64,000 nt of DNA from CAWDDG01 sp963801065 (GCA_963801065.1 CAWDDG010000003.1:62001-126000); one strand, 5' to 3'. Shown: positions 34,251-46,245, numbered from the stretch's first letter. Numbers and translations: made by a program. Notes: generated by a model not told the origin, from the letters alone.

Positions 34251-34676
34251 ATGCATCGCGTCCGCCTCACGCTCGGGGCCGCTGCGCTGACCGCCTCGCT
34301 GACCGCCTTGTCGGCGGGGTGCGGCGATTCCTCCGAGGAGCCGACGCCGGGAGCCCGCCCACCTACGGCAGCGGCGCACTCACCGACGGCGGCTGCGGGC
34401 GAGGACGATGTTGCCGTCCGCGTGGTCGAGGTCGACGTCGCCGACGGACAGGTGCGCACGGACGACGACCGCGTCGAGGTGACGGCGGGTACCGCCGTCC
34501 GGCTCGTCGTCACCAGCGACGTCGACGACGAGCTTCACGTGCACGGAGTCGACCAGACGGCCGAGCTGATCGCCGGCCAGCCGACAACGGTGGAGTTCAC
34601 GGTGGACGAGCCGGGGGTGTTCGAGGTCGAGACGCATGAGAGCGACCTGCTGCTGTTGCAGTTGCTCGTCCGGTGA
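34251..34676 (+). CDS. Cupredoxin-like lipoprotein
   Basis: A 141-residue exported lipoprotein. Signal peptide to lipobox LSAGC (Cys about 24), a proline/alanine-rich linker, then a small beta-barrel: VTAGTAVRLVVTSDVDDELH, VHGVDQTAELIAGQPTTVEF, TVDEPGVFEVETHES. The pattern resembles cupredoxin-1 (EfeO-N type) domains; ELHVHG and the late ETHES offer histidines for metal, but the usual Cys and Met ligands are missing, so copper binding is unsure. It overlaps the following membrane protein as GTGA, so the two probably act together at the outer face of the membrane. Confidence 0.72.
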   Translation: MHRVRLTLGAAALTASLTALSAGCGDSSEEPTPGARPPTAAAHSPTAAAGEDDVAVRVVEVDVADGQVRTDDDRVEVTAGTAVRLVVTSDVDDELHVHGVDQTAELIAGQPTTVEFTVDEPGVFEVETHESDLLLLQLLVR

Positions 34677-36002
34677 TCCGCAGGGCCGTTCACGCGCACG
34701 GGGTCGGCGGTCGGCAGGACCTGCCGATCCCCTTCTGGCTGGCCGTCGCCGGGGCGGTCCTGGCTGCTCGTCCTCTCCTTCGTCGTCCTGGGCCTGGCTT
34801 GGCGTCAGTCGCGGTACAGGGGCGACGAGAGCGGCCGTCCTCTGCCGCGCGCGTGGACGACGATCGCGGATTCGCCGTGGACGCGTCGAGGGCTGCGGGC
34901 GCTCGGGCTCGTCATGGCCGCCTACGTCGCTCTGGCCGCTCTGGCGGGGCCCGACCTGGCGACGAATCCGACTGCTGGGGTGGTCTACGTCCTCCTCTGG
35001 GTGGGCATCGTCCCCGCGTCCTTGCTGCTCGGACCGGTATGGCGGCTGGTCAACCCGCTGCGGACGCTGCACCTCCTGGTTTGCCGCGCACTGCGGCTCG
35101 ACCCGACCGTCGGAATCAGGCAGCTTCCCAGCCGGATCGGCTTGTGGCCGGCCGCGACCGGGCTGGTTGCGTTCACCTGGTTGGAGCTCGTCGCGCCGGA
35201 TCGGGCCACATTGCCGGTCATCAGGGCGTGGTTCGCGGTCTTCGTCGGCGTGTCGGTCCTCGCCGCCATGCTGTACGGGTCCCACTGGTTCGACCACGCC
35301 GACCCGTTCGAGGCGTACTCGTCGCTCGTGGGGCGGCTCTCGTGGCTGGGCCGCCGTAGCGACGGGCGACTCGTCGCTCGTCGCCCGTTGGAGAACCTTG
35401 ACGGGCTGCCCGCACAACCGGGCCTGACCGCCGTCGTCGCCGCTCTCCTGGGCTCGACGATGTACGACAGCGCGTCGAGCTCGCCGTGGTGGGCCCGATG
35501 GGTGCAGGAATCCGGCCTCGACCCCACGCTGGCCGGCACCGGTGGCCTGGTCACCGCGGTGCTACTCGTACACCTCACCTTCTCCGGGGCGGTGTGGTGG
35601 GCCGGTCGGCTGGCCGGCGTGGACGGCCGTGGGCTGCCGGACCTGTTCGCGCACTCCGTCGTGCCGATCGCGGTCGGGTATGCCGTCGCGCACTACTTCA
35701 CGCTCTTCGCTCTCGAGGGGCAGCACACGCTGGTGCTGCTCTCAGATCCCCTTGGCACCGGCGCCGACTGGCTGCGCACGCGCGACCTCACCGAGAACCG
35801 GTGGATCACGGGTCAGGCCACACTGGTCGCGAGCATCCAGGTAGCCGCGATCGTGCTGGGGCATGTCCTCGGCATCGTGTCGGCGCACGACCGGGCCGTT
35901 CGGCGCTTCCCCGCGCGCACAGCGCTCGTCGCCCAGGTGCCGCTGCTGACCGTCATGGTCGGCTACACCGTCGGCGGGCTGCTCCTTCTCTTCGCTGCCT
36001 GA
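34673..36002 (+). pseudogene. Polytopic membrane protein, FedA-like, one frameshift
   Basis: About 442 residues with ten or more hydrophobic helices once an extra base near 34760 is removed. The N-terminus HAHGVGGRQDLPIPFWLAV is a strong family signature that I associate with actinobacterial proteins annotated as fenitrothion hydrolase (FedA-like); that enzymatic name is doubtful for most. Later motifs: LLGPVWRLVNPLRTLHLLV, YGSHWFDHADPFEAYSSLVG and YAVAHYFTLFALEGQHTLVL, rich in histidines that could bind metal. Starting GTG overlaps the cupredoxin lipoprotein stop. A metal-linked redox or transport role of the pair is inference. The gap 36003-36142 holds only a weak 5-bp hairpin. Confidence 0.7.
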
Positions 36003-36142
36003 CTCCCATCGCGCCCCCTCGCCTTGCCCGACCACCCTGTACGCCGCCCGCATCCCCAAGAGCTACGGGACTCGTCCGCCCTGGTTCGCCTCGACGGCAC
36101 GCCTACCGGCCTCCCCGTCGTGGGGGAAGAGTTCGAGCGCCG

Positions 36143-37444
36143 TCAGACGCGGGCACGGGAACGGTGACGCGGCTTGCGGGCCGGGACCGCGACGCCGAGC
36201 AACTCGGCCGCCAGCCGCGCGATCGCCCGCCGCGCCGGCGACTTGGCTGCCGCCTCGGCCAGCGTCTGACCGCGCATGAGCGCGGCATCGAGCGCGGCCG
36301 CGTCGTCGGGAACGAACGTCACGTGTTGCACCCCCGCATAACGCTGCAGTGCCGCGCGCACCTGAGCGTCCGGGTCCGGGCCGACGACCGACCCGCGCAG
36401 CCGGTTGACGACGACGCGGACGTCGGCGCCGGGGACCGTCTCACGCAGGTCGGACAGCCCGCGGACGAACCGCTGCAGACCAACCGGATCGGCAGCGCTC
36501 ACGGCGACGACGACGTCGGCCTGCTCGAGGGTCGTCAGCGTGGCGCCGTTGCGGCGTGGAGCGGCCGTGTCGAAGCTCAGCTCCTCGTCCTGCTCGAGAG
36601 AGAAGCCGCAGTCGACCACCGTGACCCTGGCCAACCCACGGGCGAGGGTCCATACGACCTCGAGTGACGCCGGACGTACCTCGGGCCAGCGCTCGGTCCG
36701 GGTGATCCCGGTGAGGACCCGGAGCTGTGGCGTCACCTGGCGGGCATGACGGGCGAGCGACACGAGGTCGAGCTGGCCATTGTTCGCAGCGCGAGTGGCG
36801 CCGGCGAGACCGGGTGCCTCGTCGAGCAGGCCCAACACCTGGGCCACCGCTCCGCCGTAGGTGTCGGCGTCGACGAGAAGAGTGGCCTCGCCCAGCAGGC
36901 CGATCTCGGCGGCAAGGTTGACCGCGAGGGTTGTGCGGCCTGGCGCTCCGGTGGGCCCCCAGACCGCGACGAGCTGGCCACGACCCACCTCCGGTGTCGC
37001 GGGGCCGGCCGGCTCGAGGACGGCGAGATCCGAAAGCGCCGCCGCCGGATCGGGCAGCCCGTTGGGCGACGTCGACTCGGCCATGCCTTCCAGCGCCATC
37101 GTCACGGCCTCGGCGACTTCGGCCGGGCCGGCCTCCGCGGTCACGACGTTCGCGACCCCGAGCTGCCTGAGCCTGAACTCACCCTGGTCGTCGCCGGCCG
37201 GCACCACACCGACCACGGCGACTCCCGTCGCACCGAGCCGGCGCAAGACCTCGCGGTCCAGGTGCCGGAGATCGGCGGAGAGCAGCACCGCCCGTCCGTG
37301 ACCTGCTGCGGCGGCCGCCAGAAGGTCAGCGACGTCGACACAACGCCGCACGACGGCGAGTCCACCGGGACCGCTCTCCAGCGCCCCGACCAGCCTGGAC
37401 TCCCATGGGGCACCTGTCACCGCCGTCAGGACCGGGACCGTCAC
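36143..37444 (-). CDS. CpaE-like AAA/MinD-type ATPase
   Basis: A 433-residue protein with an N-terminal receiver-like region (VVRRCVDVADLLAAAAAGHG ... VAVVGVVPAGDD) and a C-terminal MinD/ParA-type ATPase. The deviant Walker A reads WGPTGAPGRTTLAVNLAAE, with ATLLVDADTYGGAVAQ as the switch and VTVVDCGFSLEQDEEL as Walker B-like. CpaE proteins place Tad/Flp pili in other bacteria. GTG start overlaps the stop of the SAF gene (GTGA). No other pilus gene is in the window, so the pair is an orphan here. Its true partner is unknown. Confidence 0.78.
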   Translation of the reverse strand: MTVPVLTAVTGAPWESRLVGALESGPGGLAVVRRCVDVADLLAAAAAGHGRAVLLSADLRHLDREVLRRLGATGVAVVGVVPAGDDQGEFRLRQLGVANVVTAEAGPAEVAEAVTMALEGMAESTSPNGLPDPAAALSDLAVLEPAGPATPEVGRGQLVAVWGPTGAPGRTTLAVNLAAEIGLLGEATLLVDADTYGGAVAQVLGLLDEAPGLAGATRAANNGQLDLVSLARHARQVTPQLRVLTGITRTERWPEVRPASLEVVWTLARGLARVTVVDCGFSLEQDEELSFDTAAPRRNGATLTTLEQADVVVAVSAADPVGLQRFVRGLSDLRETVPGADVRVVVNRLRGSVVGPDPDAQVRAALQRYAGVQHVTFVPDDAAALDAALMRGQTLAEAAAKSPARRAIARLAAELLGVAVPARKPRHRSRARV

Positions 37445-38142
37445 CGGGGCCCCTCGGGTACCGCGGTGAGGTATACGAGGCCGTCGCGGGCAGCCGCGAT
37501 CAGCCCGGCGGTCAACTCGTCGAGGTCTCCGTCACCGGTCACCGCGAGTGTGACCCGAGCCTGTCCACCTGCGCCGCTCAGCCCGCTCGCGCCGGACTCG
37601 GCCCCGGCGACCGTGACACCCGACAGCAGCGGCGTTGCCGCTCGCTCGACGTCCTGCTCCGGCGGCGTGCGCCACACGTCGACCACCGCGCCAGCGACCA
37701 ACCCCGCCGGCGCCTCGATCGCGGGCACCGCCACCGTCACGTAACGGATGGGAGTGGAGTCGGTCGTTGCTGCCACGGCAGAGCGGGCCAACAGCTCACC
37801 CTCGCTCACCGTCCGCACGACGACGTACCCGGAACCGACCTCGCCGGTGAAGTACAGGTCGAGGTTGCCGTCGAGGACGACGTCGCGGGTCTCGACCATC
37901 GCGGCGGTGAGCGGCTGGCCCGGCGCGAGATCGGCCGCGGCGACGAGCACCGGCACGGTGTGGTCGGCGGCAGCGATGATCCTGGTGCCGAGGACGACGG
38001 CGCCCAGGACCAACAGGACCCCGGCGATCAACCGAGGGTCGAGCCACCGCCGTCGAGCGAGTCGGGATGCCTGCGGCGACGCGACGTCGGCGCCCACGGA
38101 CATGGCTCGAGGTGCGGCGGAGTCGGTGGCTGTGCGAAGCAA
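37441..38142 (-). CDS. SAF-domain (CpaB/FlgA-like) membrane protein
   Basis: A single-span protein of about 233 residues. A basic cytoplasmic stretch, SRLARRRWLDPRLIAG, leads to the helix VLLVLGAVVLGTRIIAA, then an SAF domain: VPVLVAAADLAPGQPLTAAM, VVVRTVSEGELLARSAVA. CpaB-like proteins of Tad pili have this build. The best start is TTG 38140-38142 with GAGGGAG five bases upstream; ATG 38103 lacks a binding site. It is coupled to the CpaE-like gene. It may anchor an envelope structure at the outer face. Confidence 0.72.
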   Translation of the reverse strand: MLRTATDSAAPRAMSVGADVASPQASRLARRRWLDPRLIAGVLLVLGAVVLGTRIIAAADHTVPVLVAAADLAPGQPLTAAMVETRDVVLDGNLDLYFTGEVGSGYVVVRTVSEGELLARSAVAATTDSTPIRYVTVAVPAIEAPAGLVAGAVVDVWRTPPEQDVERAATPLLSGVTVAGAESGASGLSGAGGQARVTLAVTGDGDLDELTAGLIAAARDGLVYLTAVPEGPR

Positions 38143-38340
38143 TGTCGCTCCCTCGTCGTCGCGACCACGGGCCGCTCTCCAGATCCGCGCCTGGTCGCGG
38201 CGATCACGTGCCGCCGAGGAGACTAGCCCCGCGCCGCCGCAGCCGACTAGACCTCTGCGCTCTGTGGACAACCGGAATCATCCGCAGGCAACCCGTGGCA
38301 GACTGCAGCCATACCAAGTGCCATCAAGCAGGGAGAAGCT

Positions 38341-38628
38341 ATGGCCCAGAACAGCCCACGGTTTCTCCTTCTCGCCGACGTCGCAGAGGTGCTCAACATC
38401 TCGTCGGCTCAGGCGTACGCCCTGGTACGCAACGGCGATCTGCCCGCGATCAAGGTCGGCGGTCGCGGTCAGTGGCGGGTCGAGGCGACCGAGCTGGAGG
38501 TGTACATACAGCGGCTCTACGCCGAGACTCGCGACTTCGTCGACAACCATCCGTTGGGTGCGCAGTACACGTCCACACAGCCTCGAACTGCATCGAGCGA
38601 CGCCGGCCACGAGGAGAAGCCGTCCTAG
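38341..38628 (+). CDS. Excisionase/BldC-like helix-turn-helix protein
   Basis: A 95-residue DNA-binding protein with a MerR/excisionase-type winged helix (LLLADVAEVLNISSAQAYAL, then VRNGDLPAIKVGGRGQWRVE). This is the HTH_17 fold of BldC and phage Xis proteins; no effector domain. It is preceded by GGGAGAAG and is divergent from the SAF gene across 198 bases. No integrase is near, so a developmental or housekeeping regulator of the BldC type fits better than an excisionase. Confidence 0.87.
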   Translation: MAQNSPRFLLLADVAEVLNISSAQAYALVRNGDLPAIKVGGRGQWRVEATELEVYIQRLYAETRDFVDNHPLGAQYTSTQPRTASSDAGHEEKPS

Positions 38629-38661
38629 GCTCGGCCTGGCACGTGCCGGCTGGGTGTGATG

Positions 38662-39219
38662 TCACACCGTCCGGCGCAGGACGGCAAGAGCAGAGAACGG
38701 GATCGAACGCACGCTCTGAACGCCGCCGGAACGCCGCGGCTCCGTCGCGTCATGCACGGCCAGATCGAAGAAGTCGGCCCCGACGCGATCCACGGTTCCC
38801 GCCGTGGCCGATCCGTCGACGAGCGATATCGAGACATGGGCCCTGTCGCGTGCGACACCACGCAACATGAACGCGAGCTTCAGTCGCGCACCGACCCGTC
38901 CCTCGGCGCCCGGCACGGTGGCCTGTTGACCCAGGCCGGACACGCTCGTCACGGACGAGAGCGGGACCAGCGTCTCGGTTCCGGGCTGCTCAGCCAGAAG
39001 GAGCCAGTCGGGCCCGGCGGCCTGGACGACGGCACGCACCGGCCCCACGCCCATCACCCGGATCGTGACCTCACGACCGAGGGCGGCCCGGAACCGGTCG
39101 GCGAGCCGGATGCGTGCGACCTCGCGCCGGGTGCGGTCTGCCACCTCCGACTCGAGCGAGGCCTGCTCGGCCCGTTCCACCTGCGCCTCGAGATCTTCGA
39201 AGAGCCGCTGCCAGCGCAT
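38662..39219 (-). CDS. Conserved actinobacterial hypothetical protein
   Basis: A 185-residue soluble protein. A charged helical N-terminus (RWQRLFEDLEAQVERAEQAS ... VADRTRREVARIRLADRF) is followed by a beta-rich, Sm-like C-terminus (VTIRVMGVGPVRAVVQAAG, DWLLLAEQPGTETLVPLSSV, GTVDRVGADFFDLAVHD). Homologues are common in actinobacteria near secA and hth genes but unnamed. ATG 39219 (MRWQRLFEDLEAQ). It is divergent from the LysM gene with 145 bases between. Confidence 0.7.
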   Translation of the reverse strand: MRWQRLFEDLEAQVERAEQASLESEVADRTRREVARIRLADRFRAALGREVTIRVMGVGPVRAVVQAAGPDWLLLAEQPGTETLVPLSSVTSVSGLGQQATVPGAEGRVGARLKLAFMLRGVARDRAHVSISLVDGSATAGTVDRVGADFFDLAVHDATEPRRSGGVQSVRSIPFSALAVLRRTV

Positions 39220-39292
39220 TCCGCCTCCGTCTGCCGCCGGGCCTGCCCGTTCTCCCGGGCGACCGTACTACTCCACTGGACAGCATGACCGC

Positions 39293-39321
39293 TTGACAGA
39301 TACTGATGCTCTCACTAAGCA
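39293..39321 (+). promoter_or_regulatory. Candidate promoter of the LysM gene
   Basis: TTGACA (39293-39298), a 17-base spacer, TAAGCA (39316-39321). The -35 is perfect; the -10 is weak. The next 40 bases (ACAAGTAAACGTAGTCATC region) are much richer in A and T than anything nearby, suggesting a regulated upstream region. The LysM start GTG is at 39365. Confidence 0.5.
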
Positions 39322-39364
39322 ATCACAAGTAAACGTAGTCATCTGAAGTCGAAAGGCGGTAACC

Positions 39365-40114
39365 GTGCTCAGACGGGCACTTCTTCCGATAGCCACCGCC
39401 GCCGGCCTGCTGGGCTGCGCCGGGCTGCTGCTGTGGGGAACGGGGGGTCCACTCGCCGCTGCCGGGGCCGGTACGGCGAGCTTCGACGAGCTGGTCGGCC
39501 TGTCGGCGGCGCTGCTGGCGTGGATGGTTCTCGCATGGGCAGCAACCGTTCTCGTCGTCACGACGCTGACCTGGCTGCCGGGCGCAGTCGGGCGCGCGGC
39601 GGACGATGTCGCTGAGCGCGTCACACCCGTTGCCGCCCGGCGCGCAGCGCGGCTCGCGGTCGGGTTAGCCATCGCGTCCGGGCCGGTCGCGGTGGCCACG
39701 CCGACGGTCGCCTGGTCGGACCCGGTCGGTGTCGCGCTCGCGACAACCGCCGCTGGCGACCGCGTCGTGGTGCCCGACCTACCAGGGATCGGGCGGCCCA
39801 CATACACGCCCGCGGAGACCCGGCCCGCTGGCACCGACCAACCCGGCTGGGTGCCCGAACGCCCCGCGATCGGTGTCGGCCCAGCCGCCACCCGGCCTGA
39901 CTCTCCCCACCGAACCGATCAGGAACCCACCGTCGTCGTCGCTCCCGGCGACTGCCTCTGGGAGATCGCCGCACAGACCCTCGGCCCGGATGCGAGCACC
40001 GCCGAGATCGCCTCGGAGTGGCCCCGGTGGTACGACGCGAACCGCGCTGTCGTCGGGGGCGATCCAGACCTCATCCAGCCCGGCATGGTGCTCCGCCCGC
40101 CGCCGGTGCACTGA
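39365..40114 (+). CDS. Membrane-anchored LysM-domain protein
   Basis: A 249-residue protein with two N-terminal hydrophobic helices (LLPIATAAGLLGCAGLLLWG; LLAWMVLAWAATVLVVTTL), a third weak segment, a proline-rich linker, and a C-terminal LysM domain starting VVVAPGDCLWEIAAQTLG and ending NPDLIQPGMVL-like (GDPDLIQPGMVLRPPP). LysM binds peptidoglycan, so the protein likely links membrane and wall. GTG start. It is followed 24 bases later by the Rv3235-family gene; this pair commonly precedes secA in actinobacteria. Confidence 0.87.
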   Translation: MLRRALLPIATAAGLLGCAGLLLWGTGGPLAAAGAGTASFDELVGLSAALLAWMVLAWAATVLVVTTLTWLPGAVGRAADDVAERVTPVAARRAARLAVGLAIASGPVAVATPTVAWSDPVGVALATTAAGDRVVVPDLPGIGRPTYTPAETRPAGTDQPGWVPERPAIGVGPAATRPDSPHRTDQEPTVVVAPGDCLWEIAAQTLGPDASTAEIASEWPRWYDANRAVVGGDPDLIQPGMVLRPPPVH

Positions 40115-40138
40115 CCCACGACCGAACGGGGAACCACG

Positions 40139-40771
40139 ATGCCCGCGACCACAGGACTTCCCAGCACGGCGGCACGTCGCGTCCCTCTGCCGGCCAGCGA
40201 GCCGCCCTACGAGGAGGTGGTCGACCCGGAGCGGCCGCTTGGTCGGATGCCCGGCCGAGCCGGTCGCCCGCTGCCAACGCAGGGATCGCTCGCCCTCGCC
40301 TACGTGCTACCGAGCGGCGTCCCGGCGGTGCCGGAGCCCGCAGCGCCCTTGCGGCTGGTCGACGTCCCGGCACGGGGCCACCCTGCACAGGATCCGGGCG
40401 GTGCCGAGAGCGCCTTGGCTGCCTTCGCACCGCGCCGACCCACCGGCTCGGACCAACTGCCCGATCCGCGCCGTTGGTCGGCGCGGTTGGCTCAGGGCAT
40501 CGTCGAGGCGCTGCATGGTCACCGTCCGCTCCAGCAGCTGGTCCGGTGGACCGACGAGCCCGTCTACACGATGCTCGCCCGCCAGCTCGCTGCCCGACGG
40601 CCGAGCGACGGACCACGTCCGCTCGTCCGCTCCGTGCGGGTGTGCGCGCCCAGCGACGGTGTCGTCGAGGTCGGGGTTGTCGTCGAGGTCGGCCGCCGGT
40701 GCCGTGCGCTGGCCATGCGCCTCGAGGGCCTCGACGGCCGCTGGTGCTGCACCGTCCTGGACATCCTGTAA
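40139..40771 (+). CDS. Rv3235 family protein
   Basis: A 210-residue protein. The first 100 residues are proline/alanine-rich and probably disordered; the conserved domain is C-terminal: RWSARLAQGIVEALHGHRPL, QQLVRWTDEPVYTMLARQLA, VRSVRVCAPSDGVVEVGVVV, with RALAMRLEGLDGRWCCTVLD at the end. This is the actinobacterial Rv3235 family of unknown function, normally close to secA, as here (convergent, 69-base gap). ATG 40139. It is likely cotranscribed with the LysM gene. Confidence 0.85.
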   Translation: MPATTGLPSTAARRVPLPASEPPYEEVVDPERPLGRMPGRAGRPLPTQGSLALAYVLPSGVPAVPEPAAPLRLVDVPARGHPAQDPGGAESALAAFAPRRPTGSDQLPDPRRWSARLAQGIVEALHGHRPLQQLVRWTDEPVYTMLARQLAARRPSDGPRPLVRSVRVCAPSDGVVEVGVVVEVGRRCRALAMRLEGLDGRWCCTVLDIL

Positions 40772-40840
40772 CACCCGAGCCGCGCGGTGGCGGCAAGAAG
40801 CCTCCCGATCATGGGGGCCACGATCGTGCGGGCGGCAGCC

Positions 40841-43666
<2,826 letters not shown>

Positions 43667-43808
43667 GCGGGTCAACTCCTAGACAGGCAGTGGTGGTGCA
43701 GCGCGGGGGCGCGCGGCGGCGCCTTCATCCCCAACGCACCATCGTACGTCGAGGTGCCGACCTGATAACGATTCGGCCCGGCCGACGGCGACAGGGGAGG
43801 ATGCCGGG

Positions 43809-44933
43809 ATGCGTCCGTACGAACTCCGCGACGACCGGCTCGTACTCGCCGTGCCGACTCGCGACGACGTCGACCGCCTGACCGAGCTCTGCCAGGACGA
43901 AGAGATCCAGCGTTGGACGACCGTGCCGGTGCCCTACCGGCGCCGCGACGCGGACTGGTTCGTCCGTGAGCTGGTCGCACCCGGTTGGGACACGGGCAGG
44001 GAACTGACCTGGGCCATCCGCAGCCCCGACGACCGCAGCGTGCTCGGCATGATCGGCCTGAGCCTGGACGGAGAGGGATCGGGCGAGGTCGGCTATTGGC
44101 TCGCCGCCTCGGCGCGCGGCTCGGGGCTCATGGTGCGAGCCGTTCGACTGGTCGCCGCGCATGCGTTCGATCCCGAGGGCTTGGGCCTGACGCGCCTGCT
44201 CTGGCAGGCCCACGTCGGGAACTGGGCATCCCGCCGGGTGGCCTGGAGGCTCGGCTTCAAGCTCGAGGGGACCGTCCGGTCCCACCTCACCCAGCGTGGC
44301 GAGCGGCGCGACGCCTGGGTGGCGACGCTTCGGCCCGGGGACGCGATGGAGCCCGCCCGACCGTGGCTGGACGTGCCGACCCTGCGGGGCGACGGGGTGC
44401 TCTTGCGCCGCTGGCGGGACTCGGACGCAGACGCCGCGGTCGAGGGCTGCACCGACCCGGTCACGAGGTTGTGGCTTGGCGGCCTGCCGGATCCCTACAC
44501 ACGGGAGACCGCGCTGAGCTACATCGCAAGCCGGGAAGACGAGCACGCCACGGGTCGGGGCGTGCACTGGGCGGTCGCACTGGACGAGGACTCTGCTACG
44601 GCCGGATCCTTCTCGCTGATGGGGATCGACGACGGCCACGGCCCCGGCAGCGCCGAGGTCGGCTACTGGGTGGTGCCGAGCGCACGCGGCCGCGGCGTGG
44701 CGACCGAGGCCGTGCGGCTGATGATCTCGCATGCCTTCGCGCCCACGTCCGAGCGCGGCTTGGGGCTGCGCCGGCTGGTGTTGGCACACGCGTCTGGGAA
44801 CGACGCCTCGCAGAAGGCGGCCGTCCGAAACGGCTTCACCGCCTATGGCGTCGAGCGCGCAGCGGAGCGCCTCGGCGACGGCACCCTCGCCGACCTGCAC
44901 TGGTACGACCTGTTGGCCGCAGACCAGCGCTGA
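43809..44933 (+). CDS. Tandem GNAT-family N-acetyltransferase
   Basis: A 374-residue protein with two RimJ/RimL-like GNAT domains. The first has GEVGYWLAASARGSGLMVRA (acetyl-CoA pyrophosphate loop) and NWASRRVAWRLGFKLEGTVR; the second has AEVGYWVVPSARGRGVATEA and NDASQKAAVRNGFTAYGVER. Both halves look competent for acetyl-CoA binding. The acceptor (protein N-terminus, antibiotic or small amine) is not readable. ATG 43809, divergent from secA across 142 bases. Confidence 0.9.
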   Translation: MRPYELRDDRLVLAVPTRDDVDRLTELCQDEEIQRWTTVPVPYRRRDADWFVRELVAPGWDTGRELTWAIRSPDDRSVLGMIGLSLDGEGSGEVGYWLAASARGSGLMVRAVRLVAAHAFDPEGLGLTRLLWQAHVGNWASRRVAWRLGFKLEGTVRSHLTQRGERRDAWVATLRPGDAMEPARPWLDVPTLRGDGVLLRRWRDSDADAAVEGCTDPVTRLWLGGLPDPYTRETALSYIASREDEHATGRGVHWAVALDEDSATAGSFSLMGIDDGHGPGSAEVGYWVVPSARGRGVATEAVRLMISHAFAPTSERGLGLRRLVLAHASGNDASQKAAVRNGFTAYGVERAAERLGDGTLADLHWYDLLAADQR

Positions 44934-44978
44934 CGGCGCGGCAGGACAGCGTGGTGCCCGTGATCGGCAGTTTCAGCG

Positions 44979-46187
44979 TCACGCTGCGCGGAGCGTGGCC
45001 TGCAGGGCCGGCGCGAGGTCGCCGCGGCCCGTGACGACGACGTCCGAGAGCCCCAGCCACATCGCCAGCTGGGTCAACTCGTCAGCAAGCTCCTCCGGTG
45101 TCTCGGCCGGCGCACCAGGCTCGACCCACGCCGCCTGCACGCGCAGAACCCGGGCCTGGCGGTCGGCTTTGAGATCGACCCGCGCGACGAGCCGGTCACC
45201 CAGCAGGAAGGGCAGCACGTAGTAGCCGTACTCCCTCTTCTCGGCCGGCACATAGATCTCCAGCCGGTAGCGGAACCCGAACAGGGCCTCGGTACGCTTC
45301 CGCTCCCAGATCAGCGAGTCGAACGGGCTGAGCAGCGCCCGCGTCTCGACCCGGCGCGGCAGCCGCGCGTCGCGGTGGAGATACGCCGGGCGCCTCCAGC
45401 CCTCGATCGTGACCGCGGTGAGCTCTCCCGCCTCGACCAGTTCGGCGATGCCCTGCCTGGCCGGCGCGACGTCGAGCCGGAAGTAGTCGCGCGCGCACTG
45501 CTCGGTGACGACACCGTGGGCCCGCGCCGCGATCCGTAACAGCTCGCGGTGCGCCTCGGCCACCGTTGGCGTGGGTGTGGCGACGACGTCGGCCGGCAGG
45601 ACACGTTCCGGCAGGTCGTAGAGCCGCTCGAACCGGCGGCGACCGGCGCAGGAGATCTCACCCGCCCAGAACAAGTACTCCAACGCCCGTTTGACCTGAG
45701 ACCAGTTCCAACCCCAGCCGTCCTTCGGGCGCGGGGCGTCGTACTCGATCTCGCTCGCCGTGACCGGCCCGCGCCGACGGACCTCGTCGCTCACCCACTC
45801 CACGAACTGGGGCTCATCTCGCGCGATCCGACGTACACCGCCCCACGCGGTCTCGGCGGCCGCCGCCATCCGCCAGCGCAGGTACGGCTGGGTCTGCACG
45901 GGAACGAGCGACGCCTCATGCGCCCAGTATTCGAACAGCATGCGCGGTGCCCGGCTCGAGGCGCGGTCCAGCATCTCCTGCGGGTACGGTCCGACCCGGC
46001 TGTACAGCGGCAGGTAGTGCGAGCGGCAGAGCACGTTGACGGAATCGATCTGGATCAGCCCGATGTGGTCGAGCACCCGGCGCAGCGCCCTGCGGTCGGG
46101 TCGGACGGGCCGGGGATCGGCGAAGCCCTGAGCGGCCAGCGCGATCCGGCGGGCCTGAGCGCGAGACAGGCTGTCACGAGGTGCCAC
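44979..46187 (-). CDS. YcaQ-like winged-helix DNA glycosylase family protein
   Basis: A 402-residue protein of the winged-helix family that includes YcaQ/AlkX, which unhooks DNA interstrand crosslinks. Conserved parts: LSRAQARRIALAAQGF at the N-terminus, LIQIDSVNVLCRSHYLPLYS with the QxD-type catalytic region of the family, MLFEYWAHEASLVP, and LLSPFDSLIWERKRTEALFG plus YYVLPFLLGDRLVARVDLKA near the C-terminus. Crosslink or alkyl-base repair is family inference. GTG start, monocistronic, convergent with the GNAT gene. Confidence 0.86.
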   Translation of the reverse strand: MAPRDSLSRAQARRIALAAQGFADPRPVRPDRRALRRVLDHIGLIQIDSVNVLCRSHYLPLYSRVGPYPQEMLDRASSRAPRMLFEYWAHEASLVPVQTQPYLRWRMAAAAETAWGGVRRIARDEPQFVEWVSDEVRRRGPVTASEIEYDAPRPKDGWGWNWSQVKRALEYLFWAGEISCAGRRRFERLYDLPERVLPADVVATPTPTVAEAHRELLRIAARAHGVVTEQCARDYFRLDVAPARQGIAELVEAGELTAVTIEGWRRPAYLHRDARLPRRVETRALLSPFDSLIWERKRTEALFGFRYRLEIYVPAEKREYGYYVLPFLLGDRLVARVDLKADRQARVLRVQAAWVEPGAPAETPEELADELTQLAMWLGLSDVVVTGRGDLAPALQATLRAA

Positions 46188-46245
46188 GTTGGCCGATCGT
46201 GCCAGCCGCTGCCGACAACCGCCCTCGGATGATCACGCGGGAGGA

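Noticed and set aside
38341..38628. Phage excisionase marking an integrated element
   Set aside because: No integrase, attachment-site repeat or phage gene nearby, and the gene sits in a conserved housekeeping neighbourhood; a BldC-like regulator is more likely.
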